From: Alcanivorax sp.
GTDB lineage: Bacteria > Pseudomonadota > Gammaproteobacteria > Pseudomonadales > Alcanivoracaceae
Length of the DNA: 64,000 nt
Direction of reading: 5' to 3'
Assembly: GCA_017794945.1 (NCBI GenBank)
Contig: CP051239.1
Location: forward strand, 496,001 to 560,000
Numbering within the stretch: the first letter of the stretch is position 1; every line of letters starts with the position of its first letter. Below, piece by piece: positions 1-7,489 of this stretch. Below the pieces are notes generated by a model. The model worked only from the letters and a program-made list of their open reading frames with translations. It did no database searches and had not been told where the DNA came from. The position numbers were made by a program, and so were the translations under genes.

Positions 1-1520
1 TCCAGGGTGGCCACCTGGCCGGCGTCGATGACGAAATCGATCTGGTCGCTGGCGCTCAGACCGCCCTGGTCCTCCGCCACCACGGTGGCGGTGTTGGCGC
101 CGCCGGACAGGCCGCAGGCGCGGGCGGAATAGCGCACGCCGTCCAGCTGGGCGGCGGTGGCGCCGGTGGAGAAGGTCACCGTGACGCCGGCCAGGTCCTG
201 ATTCTCATCCACCACTTCACCGCTGACGGTGGCGCACTGTCCGTCCAGGCTGACGCCGATGTCGCTGAGCACCGGCGCGCTCGGCGGTGGTTCCGGACCC
301 ACCCGCACGGTATCCACGCTGGGCGTGCTTTCGCCGTCGTCGTCGTCCACGGCGGTCACCGCCACCGAATACAGGCCGTCGGCGAGCGTGGCGCTGGCGG
401 CCTGGAAAAACCCGCTGCCGTCGACCCCGGTGGTGAGGCTGTCACCGCCGCCGTCGAGGCCATCGATAACGATATCAACGCGGGCCACGGTGCCGTCCTC
501 GTCGTCCGCGTAACCGCTCACCTGAATGCGGTCGCCGTCCGGCGTGGCGCTGACCTGGGACAGCGAAGGCGCCAGATTACGGTCGACCCGGGCGTTGTTG
601 TTGCTGAAGAACTCACCCAGGTAGCGGGCATAGTTAATGCTGGCACTGCCGATATAGCTGCCGGAGGCGCCCTGCCCGCCGGACCAGGAATGGTCCAGGC
701 CGTTGAGCCACAGCATGGACACGCGGCCATCCTGCCACAGGTACTCTTCCGCACTGCCGCCGTCCTGGTTGAGGGTGGTGCTGCCGGGCAGCTCGCTGAC
801 CCCGTACAGGCCCGCCATGCCTTCGGCGTTCTGCCGGTTGTAGCAGGTGTTCACGGTGGTGTCCGCGTCACCATGGGCGATGGAGGCGATCTGGGTGTCG
901 AAGGCGCTCTGGTAGGCGCCACCCAGGTTCCGACAACGGCTTTCCACATCCGCCTGCTCGCAGGGACCGATGGCGCCGCTGGAGCTGGTGCCCACGCTGG
1001 GCCCGGCGCTCACGCCGACCCCGGCGAACACGTCCGGCGCCAGGCAGGCGGTGGTATTGGCGAAGCTGGCGCCGGACGACAGCCCGGCGATGTAGACCTG
1101 GTTGGGATCGATGCCCCGGCTGCTGTCCGAGGACAGTTCGTTGGCCAGGTCGATCAGATTCTTGTAGTCGCCGGCGCTGCGGGACTTGGTGCCCTGCCAG
1201 TAGGACCAGCAGCTGAAGCCGGCCTTGTTCATGGCGTCCGGCACCGCCACCACCATGCCGAATTCCTCGGCGGCGGTTTCCAGATTGGCGGTTTTGTAGG
1301 CATTGATGGATTGGGTGCAGCCGTGCAGCACCACCAACAGGGCTTTGCCGGTGCCCACCGGAGAGGTGCTGTCCGGGGTGTAGAGGTGAACGTTGTTGAA
1401 GCCGCCCAGGGACAGGTTGTCCTGCCAGGCGCCCGCCTGTGCCGGGCCGGCGTACAGCGCCAGGCTCAGCATGGTCGTTAGGATGGCGCCATGAAAGGCC
1501 GCCAACGCCTTGATTTTCAT
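1..1520 (-). CDS. Secreted PHB-depolymerase-family esterase, 3' end outside window
   Basis: The reading frame is open from ATG at 1520 to the window edge, so the C-terminus is missing. The N-terminus is a signal peptide (MKIKALAAF start, hydrophobic core, cleavage near AQAGAW). The alpha/beta hydrolase domain carries the lipase box GLSSG with nucleophile Ser148 (1071-1085), an Asp motif HGDAD (about 861-880) and a His motif LDHSWSGG (about 690-710): a complete Ser-Asp-His triad of the esterase_phb family. The start of the mature protein (LVVLHGCTQS) is typical of short-chain PHA depolymerases and feruloyl esterases. After about residue 305 come at least two Ig/FnIII-like modules separated by a Pro-rich linker, which may bind polymer. 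Likely role: extracellular polyester or ester hydrolysis. The exact substrate cannot be read from sequence. It diverges from the BCCT transporter gene. Confidence 0.85.
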   Translation of the reverse strand, partial: MKIKALAAFHGAILTTMLSLALYAGPAQAGAWQDNLSLGGFNNVHLYTPDSTSPVGTGKALLVVLHGCTQSINAYKTANLETAAEEFGMVVAVPDAMNKAGFSCWSYWQGTKSRSAGDYKNLIDLANELSSDSSRGIDPNQVYIAGLSSGASFANTTACLAPDVFAGVGVSAGPSVGTSSSGAIGPCEQADVESRCRNLGGAYQSAFDTQIASIAHGDADTTVNTCYNRQNAEGMAGLYGVSELPGSTTLNQDGGSAEEYLWQDGRVSMLWLNGLDHSWSGGQGASGSYIGSASINYARYLGEFFSNNNARVDRNLAPSLSQVSATPDGDRIQVSGYADDEDGTVARVDIVIDGLDGGGDSLTTGVDGSGFFQAASATLADGLYSVAVTAVDDDDGESTPSVDTVRVGPEPPPSAPVLSDIGVSLDGQCATVSGEVVDENQDLAGVTVTFSTGATAAQLDGVRYSARACGLSGGANTATVVAEDQGGLSASDQIDFVIDAGQVATL

Positions 1521-1558
1521 CGTTATTCTCCCGTTTGTCATTGTTATGCACCGAGACT

Positions 1559-1603
1559 ATTCATCACTCGATGAATAAAAACTCTACATCCGTTGAATAT
1601 TCA
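1559..1603. promoter_or_regulatory. Two palindromes in the esterase/BCCT divergent region
   Basis: A perfect 7-bp inverted repeat ATTCATC-N4-GATGAAT lies at 1559-1576 and a 10-bp perfect palindrome TGAATATTCA at 1594-1603. Both lie upstream of a perfect TATAAT at 1632-1637 that could be the -10 of the BCCT gene. They may be operators for a local regulator, but no regulator gene is adjacent in this window. Confidence 0.4.
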
Positions 1604-1631
1604 CCGTCCAGCGCTGCCGATGGTTGAAATG

Positions 1632-1637
1632 TATAAT
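1632..1637 (+). promoter_or_regulatory. Candidate -10 box of BCCT gene
   Basis: A perfect TATAAT hexamer sits 59 bp upstream of the preferred ATG at 1696. No good -35 is visible at 17-bp spacing, so an activator-dependent promoter is possible. Confidence 0.35.
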
Positions 1638-1695
1638 CTTTGAACAGACTCACTTTCCGGCTAGCGGTGGCGGCACGGGCTGGTACCGTAGCCGG

Positions 1696-3312
1696 ATGCT
1701 CATACGACACCGCGTTTATTTTATCTCCGCCGGCCTGATAGCCGTCCTGGTGGCCGTCGGCGCCACCGCCCCCAACCGCTTCCGGGACGTGGCCGAGGCC
1801 ACCCTCGACACCCTCGGGCACTACTTCGGCTGGTTCTATCTGATCAGTACCTTCGTGTTCGTGATCTTCCTGCTGGGGCTGGCGATGAGCCGCTACGGGA
1901 AAATCCGGCTCGGCCCCCAGGACTGCAAACCGGACTACGGGGTGTTCTCCTGGCTGAGCATGCTGTTGTCCGCCGGCTTCGGTGTCGGCCTGGTGTTCTA
2001 CGGCATGGCGGAACCGATCCAGCACCTCACCGAGCCACCCCACGGCCTGGCCGACCCCGGCTCCACCGCCGCCGCCAGCCTGGCCATGCAGTACAGCTTC
2101 TTCCATTGGGGCGTGAGCCAGTGGGCGGCGTTTTCCCTGGTCGGCCTGATCATCGCCTTCTTCCAATTCCGCAAGGACCGCCCGGGGCTGGTGTCCACCA
2201 TGGTGGAACCGGTCACCAAGAGTCTGCCCAAGCGGCAACTGATCTCCGACTCCCTGGACGTGCTGGCGGTGTTGGCCACGGTGATGGGCGTAGCCACCTC
2301 CCTGGGGCTCGGCGTACTGCAAATGAACGGCGGGCTGGAAACCGTGTTCGGCTGGCCGGATAACCTGTGGAGCAAGGTGGCCATCCTCGGCGCCATGTTC
2401 CTGTGCTACATGGCCTCGTCCTACAGCGGCCTGGACAAAGGCATCCGCCTGCTCAGTAACCTGAATATGGGCCTGTGTCTGGGCTTTATGGGCTACATGC
2501 TGTTTGTCGGCCCCACGGTGTTGATCCTGGATAACTTCGTGAACGGCCTGGGCAGCTACCTGGGCAACTTCATCAACATGGCGCTGAACATCCCGCCGTT
2601 CGAAAAATCCGACTGGATGAACCGCTTCACCCTGTTCTACTGGGCCTGGGTGATCGCCTGGTCACCGTTCGTGGGCACCTTCGTGGCACGCATTTCCCGC
2701 GGCCGCACCATCACCGAATACGTGCTCGGCGTGCTGCTGGTGCCGCCACTGCTGGCCTGCGCCTGGATCGCCGTGTTCGGCACCACCGCCCTGGACCTGC
2801 AACTCAACGGTGGCGTCGATCTGGCCGGCGCGGTCTCCGATAACGTGGCCAATGGCCTGTTCATGATGTACGAGGTGTTGCCGCACAGTACCTTTCTGTC
2901 GGCGGTCACCATGGTGATCCTGTTCGTGTTCCTGGTGACCTCGGCGGACTCGGCGTCCTACATCGTTTCGCAGATGACCGACCACGGTTCGCTCAACCCA
3001 CCGCTCTACAAACGCCTGACCTGGGGCGTGCTGATCTCGGCGATCTGCATCACGCTGATCGTGGCCAGCGGCCTGCGCGGGCTGCAGTCCGCCAGCCTGG
3101 TGGCGGCGCTGCCGTTCGCGGTGGTGCTGTTTCTGATGATGGGGGTGCTGATGTGGGAGCTGCGCGCCGACCGCCGCGCCATGCTGATCGAGTTGTTCCA
3201 CCGCAATGACGACACGCCGGTGGGCGCCGATCTGTTCGAGGCCGACGACTTCTCGGACCTGACCACCGAGCAACGCATCCGCCGCCGCATGCCCATCCAG
3301 CGCCGCCGCTGA
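1696..3312 (+). CDS. BCCT-family osmolyte transporter (choline/betaine/carnitine type)
   Basis: Multi-pass inner-membrane symporter of 538 residues from ATG 1696. The frame also extends to a TTG at 1624, but the extra 24 residues are not membrane-like, so the ATG followed by MLIRHRVYF and the first helix is preferred. BCCT hallmarks are present: the unwound-helix motif AGFGVGLVFYG (GxGxG with F and V in the variable positions), the tryptophan-rich signature FYWAWVIAWSPFVGTFVAR, and 12 hydrophobic segments. The C-terminal tail is short and basic (RRRMPIQRRR), unlike the long osmosensing tail of BetT. The substrate is probably a quaternary amine; the variable positions of GxGxG differ from the betaine-type GMGIG of the second BCCT protein (38438-40006), so a different substrate or ion coupling is likely. 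Confidence 0.9.
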   Translation: MLIRHRVYFISAGLIAVLVAVGATAPNRFRDVAEATLDTLGHYFGWFYLISTFVFVIFLLGLAMSRYGKIRLGPQDCKPDYGVFSWLSMLLSAGFGVGLVFYGMAEPIQHLTEPPHGLADPGSTAAASLAMQYSFFHWGVSQWAAFSLVGLIIAFFQFRKDRPGLVSTMVEPVTKSLPKRQLISDSLDVLAVLATVMGVATSLGLGVLQMNGGLETVFGWPDNLWSKVAILGAMFLCYMASSYSGLDKGIRLLSNLNMGLCLGFMGYMLFVGPTVLILDNFVNGLGSYLGNFINMALNIPPFEKSDWMNRFTLFYWAWVIAWSPFVGTFVARISRGRTITEYVLGVLLVPPLLACAWIAVFGTTALDLQLNGGVDLAGAVSDNVANGLFMMYEVLPHSTFLSAVTMVILFVFLVTSADSASYIVSQMTDHGSLNPPLYKRLTWGVLISAICITLIVASGLRGLQSASLVAALPFAVVLFLMMGVLMWELRADRRAMLIELFHRNDDTPVGADLFEADDFSDLTTEQRIRRRMPIQRRR

Positions 3313-3330
3313 CGCGGTGGCGGCTGTAGC

Positions 3331-3394
3331 AGCGGGCTGTGGGAGCGGGCCTAGCCCGCGAAAGGGGCGAAGCCCCGGCAGGATCCCAGAGACC
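3331..3394 (+). repeat. REP-like element, copy 1
   Basis: Starts with GTGGGAGCGGGC and has hairpin 1 GCGGGC-CTA-GCCCGC, the linker GAAA, hairpin 2 GGGGC-GAA-GCCCC, then GGCAGGATCCCAGAGA. Other copies are at 3753, 35809, 47521 and 54467. It lies just after the BCCT stop codon. Confidence 0.8.
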
Positions 3395-3416
3395 TTTCTC
3401 TCCAGAAAGCCCGCAC

Positions 3417-3523
3417 CGGGATCGGGTGGGCCCGTCCAGGACACGCCACGAGTACATCCCTGTAAGCTCGACGTTTGGCCATCCCTGGCCAAACACGGTC
3501 CTGGACGGGCCCACCCGATCCCG
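3417..3523. repeat. Long-stem hairpin element, copy A
   Basis: A perfect 26-bp inverted repeat (3417-3442 against 3498-3523) encloses a 55-nt loop. The loop holds the core CACGAGTACATCCCTGTA (3447-3464) and an inner hairpin TTTGGCCA-TCCC-TGGCCAAA (3474-3493). Copy B at 38026-38130 has the same architecture and nearly the same core, but unrelated arm sequence. Confidence 0.85.
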
Positions 3524-3559
3524 GCGCTCCTTGGGAAATTCGCCGCCAGGGTTTGGCAG

Positions 3560-3734
3560 AAAGGTCCGGGCGGTGTTTCTGACCCGTGGCGGTTCCGCTG
3601 CCAAGTGAGCGGGGCAATGGTGGTGCCTGGAGGGAGCTGTTTGGCCAGGGAGGGCCAAACTAACAGCGGCCATGGATGGCTTGAGCGGTCCCGGAAGGCA
3701 CCACCATTGCACCGCGTCTCCGATACGGAGCACC
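3560..3734. repeat. Conserved 175-bp intergenic module, copy A
   Basis: About 90 % identical by eye to 38185-38358. Inside it, GCAATGGTGGTGCCT pairs perfectly with AGGCACCACCATTGC (15-bp arms), and an inner hairpin GTTTGGCC/GGCCAAAC lies between. No coding frame is conserved between the copies. With the long-stem hairpin and the flanking REPs it fills the 509-bp gap 3313-3821, where no gene is visible. Confidence 0.8.
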
Positions 3735-3752
3735 AGACACCTGACTAACCAA

Positions 3753-3815
3753 GCTCTCTGGAATCCTGCCGGGTGGCTGTAAGCCACCCTTTCGCGGGCA
3801 AGGCCCGCTCCCACA
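3753..3815 (-). repeat. REP-like element, copy 2 (inverted)
   Basis: Read on the minus strand: GTGGGAGCGGGCCTTGCCCGC, then GAAA, then a second hairpin GGGTGGC-TTACA-GCCACCC, then GGCAGGATTCCAGAGA. It is opposite in orientation to copy 1, so the two REPs bracket the hairpin element and the 175-bp module. Confidence 0.8.
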
Positions 3816-3821
3816 AATCCC

Positions 3822-4466
3822 TCAGCGGGTGAAGGCGGTGACGGCGTCCTCGACGGGTTGGTCGCCGGACAGCAGGTCGAACTCGCGGCCGGCGGTGGCC
3901 GGGTTTTCGAGCACCGCCTCAAGCACCGCCGCCACGTCCTGGCGGGGGATCTCGCCGAAGTCCTCGAAGCGTTCGGCGAGACGCACCTTGCCGGTGCCCT
4001 CGTCCTCGGTGAGCTTGCCCGGCCGCACGATGGTGTAGGCGAGCTTGCTGGCGCGCAGGTGGTTGTCGGCGTTCTGCTTGGCGATGAAGTAGTGGCGCAT
4101 TTTCTCCGGGCCGCTGTCCGGCTCGTCGGCGCGCATGGAGCTGACGATCACGAACCGCGCCACGCCCATGGCCTCGGCCTGATCAATCAGATTGATGGCA
4201 CCGTTCTGATCCACATCCACGGTTTTTTCCGGGCCGGTGTGCGGGCCGGAGCCGGCCGTGAACACCACCGCGTCACAGGTGATCAGCGCCGCCCGACAGT
4301 CGCCTTCCAGGTCCGCCACCACCACTTCGTCGGCGCCCAGCTGTCGTAGCTCCCACTCCTGGGCGGGGTCGCGCACCATCGCCCGACAGACGTGATCGCT
4401 TTTCGCCAGGCCACGCACCAGATAGCGGCCAATCTTGCCGTTGGCGCCGGCAATCAGGATTTTCAT
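3822..4466 (-). CDS. Atypical SDR / NAD(P)-binding protein (NmrA/YhfK-like)
   Basis: A 214-residue Rossmann protein. The N-terminal MKILIAGANGKIGRYL carries the GxxGxxG dinucleotide-binding motif, followed by an acidic/arginine strand end (AMVRDP) as in NADP-binding atypical SDRs. VVFTAGSGPHTGPEKT and FVIVSSMRAD match the middle of the SDR_a5/YhfK group, in which the catalytic YxxxK is relaxed (here YFIAKQNAD retains Tyr and Lys). Usual family length is 210-220. Likely a cytoplasmic reductase or a redox-sensing NADP-binding protein; the substrate is unknown. A good SD (GGAG) lies upstream of the ATG at 4466. Confidence 0.8.
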   Translation of the reverse strand: MKILIAGANGKIGRYLVRGLAKSDHVCRAMVRDPAQEWELRQLGADEVVVADLEGDCRAALITCDAVVFTAGSGPHTGPEKTVDVDQNGAINLIDQAEAMGVARFVIVSSMRADEPDSGPEKMRHYFIAKQNADNHLRASKLAYTIVRPGKLTEDEGTGKVRLAERFEDFGEIPRQDVAAVLEAVLENPATAGREFDLLSGDQPVEDAVTAFTR

Positions 4467-4553
4467 CAGGGTCTCCTTCGCTCCGGTGGGCTCTCACCCT
4501 AGGAGGATGGGGACGCCCCGGCAAGCTTCAAGCGACAGCCCGCAACGGAGGGC

Positions 4554-5078
4554 TCACCACCGTTGCGGGACGCGCTCGATACGGCGGGGGTCATAGCCCC
4601 GCTCGGCGGCGATGTCGATGAGACGCCCCAAAGTGTCCTCGGACAGTTCCGGCTGGCGAGCCATGATCCACAGATAGTCACGCTTCTGGCGCCCGATGAT
4701 CGTGGTGCGGTAGGCGTCGTCCACATACAGCACCCGGTAATCGGCGCGGAACGGCCAGATAAACCGCATGCCCCAGATGGCGTTGCTTTCGTCGCTGACA
4801 AAGCCGGTGGGCGTCATGGTTTTACGCTCACCGTCGAAGCTGTCTTCGTTGAAGGCGAAGGTGACCCCGATCTTGTGCTCGCCCAGCCGCTCATAGCTTT
4901 CCACGGCGTTGTGGGCGCCCTTCTCCGGCGGCGTGGGGATGTTGGCGATCACGTACCAGTCGCCCATGAAGCGATCCAGATCCAGGTCATCCACGGTCTC
5001 CACCGGCGGACGATCCGGGCTTAGCTGACAAGCCGCCACCAGCGCGGCGGCGGCGAGAATCACGATTACAGTGCGCAT
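4554..5078 (-). CDS. blc: Outer-membrane lipocalin (Blc-like lipoprotein)
   Basis: A 174-residue lipoprotein. Signal peptide MRTVIVILAAAALVAAC ends in a lipobox with the lipidated Cys at residue 17. The lipocalin signature GDWYVIANIPT (GxWY) is near residue 40, and the C-terminal strand motif YLWIMARQPELSEDTL matches the bacterial Blc family. Blc proteins sit in the outer membrane and bind lysophospholipids and fatty acids under envelope stress. The gene runs in the same direction as the SDR gene, about 90 bp upstream of it. Confidence 0.88.
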   Translation of the reverse strand: MRTVIVILAAAALVAACQLSPDRPPVETVDDLDLDRFMGDWYVIANIPTPPEKGAHNAVESYERLGEHKIGVTFAFNEDSFDGERKTMTPTGFVSDESNAIWGMRFIWPFRADYRVLYVDDAYRTTIIGRQKRDYLWIMARQPELSEDTLGRLIDIAAERGYDPRRIERVPQRW

Positions 5079-5152
5079 GGCGTCTCCTTGGCTGCGCCGT
5101 CAGTGTCGGAGAGCCGTGGCGAATGGCGGGTGAAGAAAAAGGCGCAAGAGGG

Positions 5153-7489
5153 TCAGTGATCGCCCAGAACCTTGAAACGGCGCCGCAGGCGGAAACCCTG
5201 ATCGTCCACCAGGGTCAGGGTGTGCCAGCCGGGCGGCGCTCGCAGGGCCCACTCATGGAAGTGGTCGGTGCGGCCCAGGTACTGGTCGTCCAGGTGCCAG
5301 AACAGGCTGGCGCCGGGCCGTTCGTGCACCACCCGGAACACCGCCCGGCCGCGCTCGCCGCCCAGTTCCCGGGGAATGAACAGGCCGGCGCCGGCGTGGG
5401 GGTAGATCACCGCCATGGGCGGCGTGGTGTCCAGGGCCCGGGCGCCGGCGGCGCAGTCCGGCCGCCAGGCCGGCAGGGGCCGGTAGTCCGGGTGACGTTG
5501 GCGATAGAACCAGGCCTGCGCCGGCGGCAGCACGAACCAGTCCCGCGCGCGCATGTTGGCGACGGCCTCGCAGCCGCTGTGCACGCGCTGGCCGTTAGCG
5601 TCCAGGTGCACGCGGCGGTGGTGCGGGGTCACGGTCTGAAAATGACTGTGCAGAGGCGCCAGTACGTCTTCCGCCCGGCAGCGGCCACCGGCCAGGTAGC
5701 CGTCGTCAACGCAGGCCCGCACGGTTTTCAGATCGTTCAGCGGCGGTGCCGGCCAGGGCTCGGTGCCAAGCAGGCTGAACACGTCCAGCATCAGCGGCGC
5801 GGCGGTGTCCGCGCCGCCCAGGTGCGGCGCCGGTTCGCCGTTGCCGTTACCGGCCCAAACGCCCACCGTGTAGCGGCCGTTACTGCCGATCGCCCAGGCG
5901 TCGCGCAGTCCGTAGCTGGTGCCGGTTTTCCAGGCGACCGGTTGACTGGAGCGGTACAGCCGCCACTGCCGGGCGGTGCCGGGGCGCGCCACCTCGCGCA
6001 GCGCGTCCAGGGTCAGCCAGGCAGCGCCGGGGCTGATCGGGAATGGCGCCGCCACCGGATGCGCGCCGGACAACAGCGCCGCCGGCGGCGCGGCGCCGTC
6101 CCGGGCGGTGGCGATCAGCCGCGCATAGATGCCGGTGAGTTCCATCAGGGTGCCTTCCGCTCCGCCCAGCACCAGGGTCAGCCCGTAGCCGTCGGCGGGC
6201 CGGAACAGCGTGGTCATGCCCAGCGCCCGCAGCTGATCGTGGAACCGGCCCACCCCGTAGCGGCGCAGCATGCGCACCGCCGGCACGTTCAGAGAGCGGG
6301 CCAGCGCCTCGTGGGCGGGTACCGCGCCCCGGTACTCGCGGTCGAAGTTTTCCGGGCTGTAGCCGCCGTAATTGGTGGGCAGGTCCGACACCAGAGTGCC
6401 CGGCAACAGCTGCCCGGCGTCCAGCATCGAGCCGTACAGCAGCGGCTTGAGCACGCTGCCGGTGGAACGGGGCCGGGCGGCGATGTCCACGGCGGCGCCG
6501 TAGGTGAGCGGATCGCCGTGATTGACGTTGCCCAGGTAGGCGCGCACCGCCATCGCCCGGTGGTCGATCACCACCACCGCCAGGTTGTGCACCCCTTGGC
6601 GCCCCAGTCTCTGGCCATGGTGGCCGGCGAGGTCGCGTACCCGGCGTTGCAGGTCCGCGTCCAGGGTGGTGCGCAGCAGCGGCGCCCCGCCGTCGGCGAT
6701 CAGCGTATCCAGCAAACGGGGCGCCAGCGACGGCAACGCCTGGACCCGTGGCAGCGGTTCCAGGCGCGCCAGGGCCAGGTCGTCCTGCTCCAGGACGCCC
6801 TGCTCCCGCAGCGTGTCCAGCAGCCGGTCACGTTTGGCGCGCAGCCGTTCCCGGTCGCGCCCCGGGTGAATCAGCGCCGGGCTGTTGGGGAGCACCGCCA
6901 GCAACGCCGCTTCCGCCCAGCTGAGCTGCTCCGGCGGCCGCTGAAAGTAACGCCAGGCAGCGGCGCGCAAGCCCACGGTGTTGCCGCCGAACGGCGCGCG
7001 GCTGGCGTACTGGCGCAGAATGTCGTCTTTATCCAGATGCCATTCCAGTTGCAGCGCCAGCACCGCTTCGCGGGCTTTTTCGGAGAAAGTGCGTGGCGGG
7101 TCGGCGCGCAGCAGACGGGCCAGTTGCATGGTCAGGGTGGAGCCGCCGCTGACCACCCGCCCGGCGGCCAGGTTGTCGCGGGCGGCGCGCAGCACCGCCA
7201 GCGGGTCCACGCCGGGGTGATGGAAGAAGCGCCGGTCCTCGAAGGCGAGCAGCGCTCGCCGGTACTTGTCGGGCACCCGCCGCACGGGCGCGAAACGCCA
7301 CTGCTGGTCGGCGGCGATGCGCGCGGCCAGCGGCCGACCCTGCCGGTCCAGCATCAGGGTGGCGTAGTCGGTGGCCGTCAGCGCGGCGGGCAGCGGCGCG
7401 AACTGGAGAAACGCCAGCCCGGCCAGTGAAATCAGGGCGGCGCCGGCCAGCGTCCACCGCCAGCGGCGGCCGGGTAAACGCCCCTTAAT
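5153..7489 (-). CDS. pbpC: Penicillin-binding protein 1C, apparent AUU start
   Basis: Bifunctional class A PBP: transglycosylase (GT51) domain with EDRRFFHHPGVD and SGGSTLTMQLARLL; transpeptidase domain with STGSVLKP (SxxK), SLN and KTGTS; C-terminal BiPBP_C domain. The first ATG (7354) would remove the membrane anchor, whereas the in-frame region upstream encodes RRW followed by a hydrophobic helix (TLAGAALISLAGLAFLQF). No ATG, GTG or TTG exists between the in-frame TGA and 7354. An ATT at 7489-7487 lies 9 nt after a near-perfect Shine-Dalgarno GGAGGTGATC inside the last codons of the upstream gene and overlaps that gene's TAA. Starting there gives 778 residues, matching the roughly 770 of E. 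coli PbpC. It forms an operon with the alpha-2-macroglobulin gene. Confidence 0.9.
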   Translation of the reverse strand: MKGRLPGRRWRWTLAGAALISLAGLAFLQFAPLPAALTATDYATLMLDRQGRPLAARIAADQQWRFAPVRRVPDKYRRALLAFEDRRFFHHPGVDPLAVLRAARDNLAAGRVVSGGSTLTMQLARLLRADPPRTFSEKAREAVLALQLEWHLDKDDILRQYASRAPFGGNTVGLRAAAWRYFQRPPEQLSWAEAALLAVLPNSPALIHPGRDRERLRAKRDRLLDTLREQGVLEQDDLALARLEPLPRVQALPSLAPRLLDTLIADGGAPLLRTTLDADLQRRVRDLAGHHGQRLGRQGVHNLAVVVIDHRAMAVRAYLGNVNHGDPLTYGAAVDIAARPRSTGSVLKPLLYGSMLDAGQLLPGTLVSDLPTNYGGYSPENFDREYRGAVPAHEALARSLNVPAVRMLRRYGVGRFHDQLRALGMTTLFRPADGYGLTLVLGGAEGTLMELTGIYARLIATARDGAAPPAALLSGAHPVAAPFPISPGAAWLTLDALREVARPGTARQWRLYRSSQPVAWKTGTSYGLRDAWAIGSNGRYTVGVWAGNGNGEPAPHLGGADTAAPLMLDVFSLLGTEPWPAPPLNDLKTVRACVDDGYLAGGRCRAEDVLAPLHSHFQTVTPHHRRVHLDANGQRVHSGCEAVANMRARDWFVLPPAQAWFYRQRHPDYRPLPAWRPDCAAGARALDTTPPMAVIYPHAGAGLFIPRELGGERGRAVFRVVHERPGASLFWHLDDQYLGRTDHFHEWALRAPPGWHTLTLVDDQGFRLRRRFKVLGDH

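Noticed and set aside
3317..3748. Open frame across the composite repeat
   Set aside because: It reads through hairpins and REP sequence and is not conserved in the second copy at 38 kb.
5123..7429. 768-codon open frame antisense to pbpC
   Set aside because: Same GC-bias shadow; composition is repetitive Arg/Gln/Val/Gly and the minus strand encodes a complete PBP.
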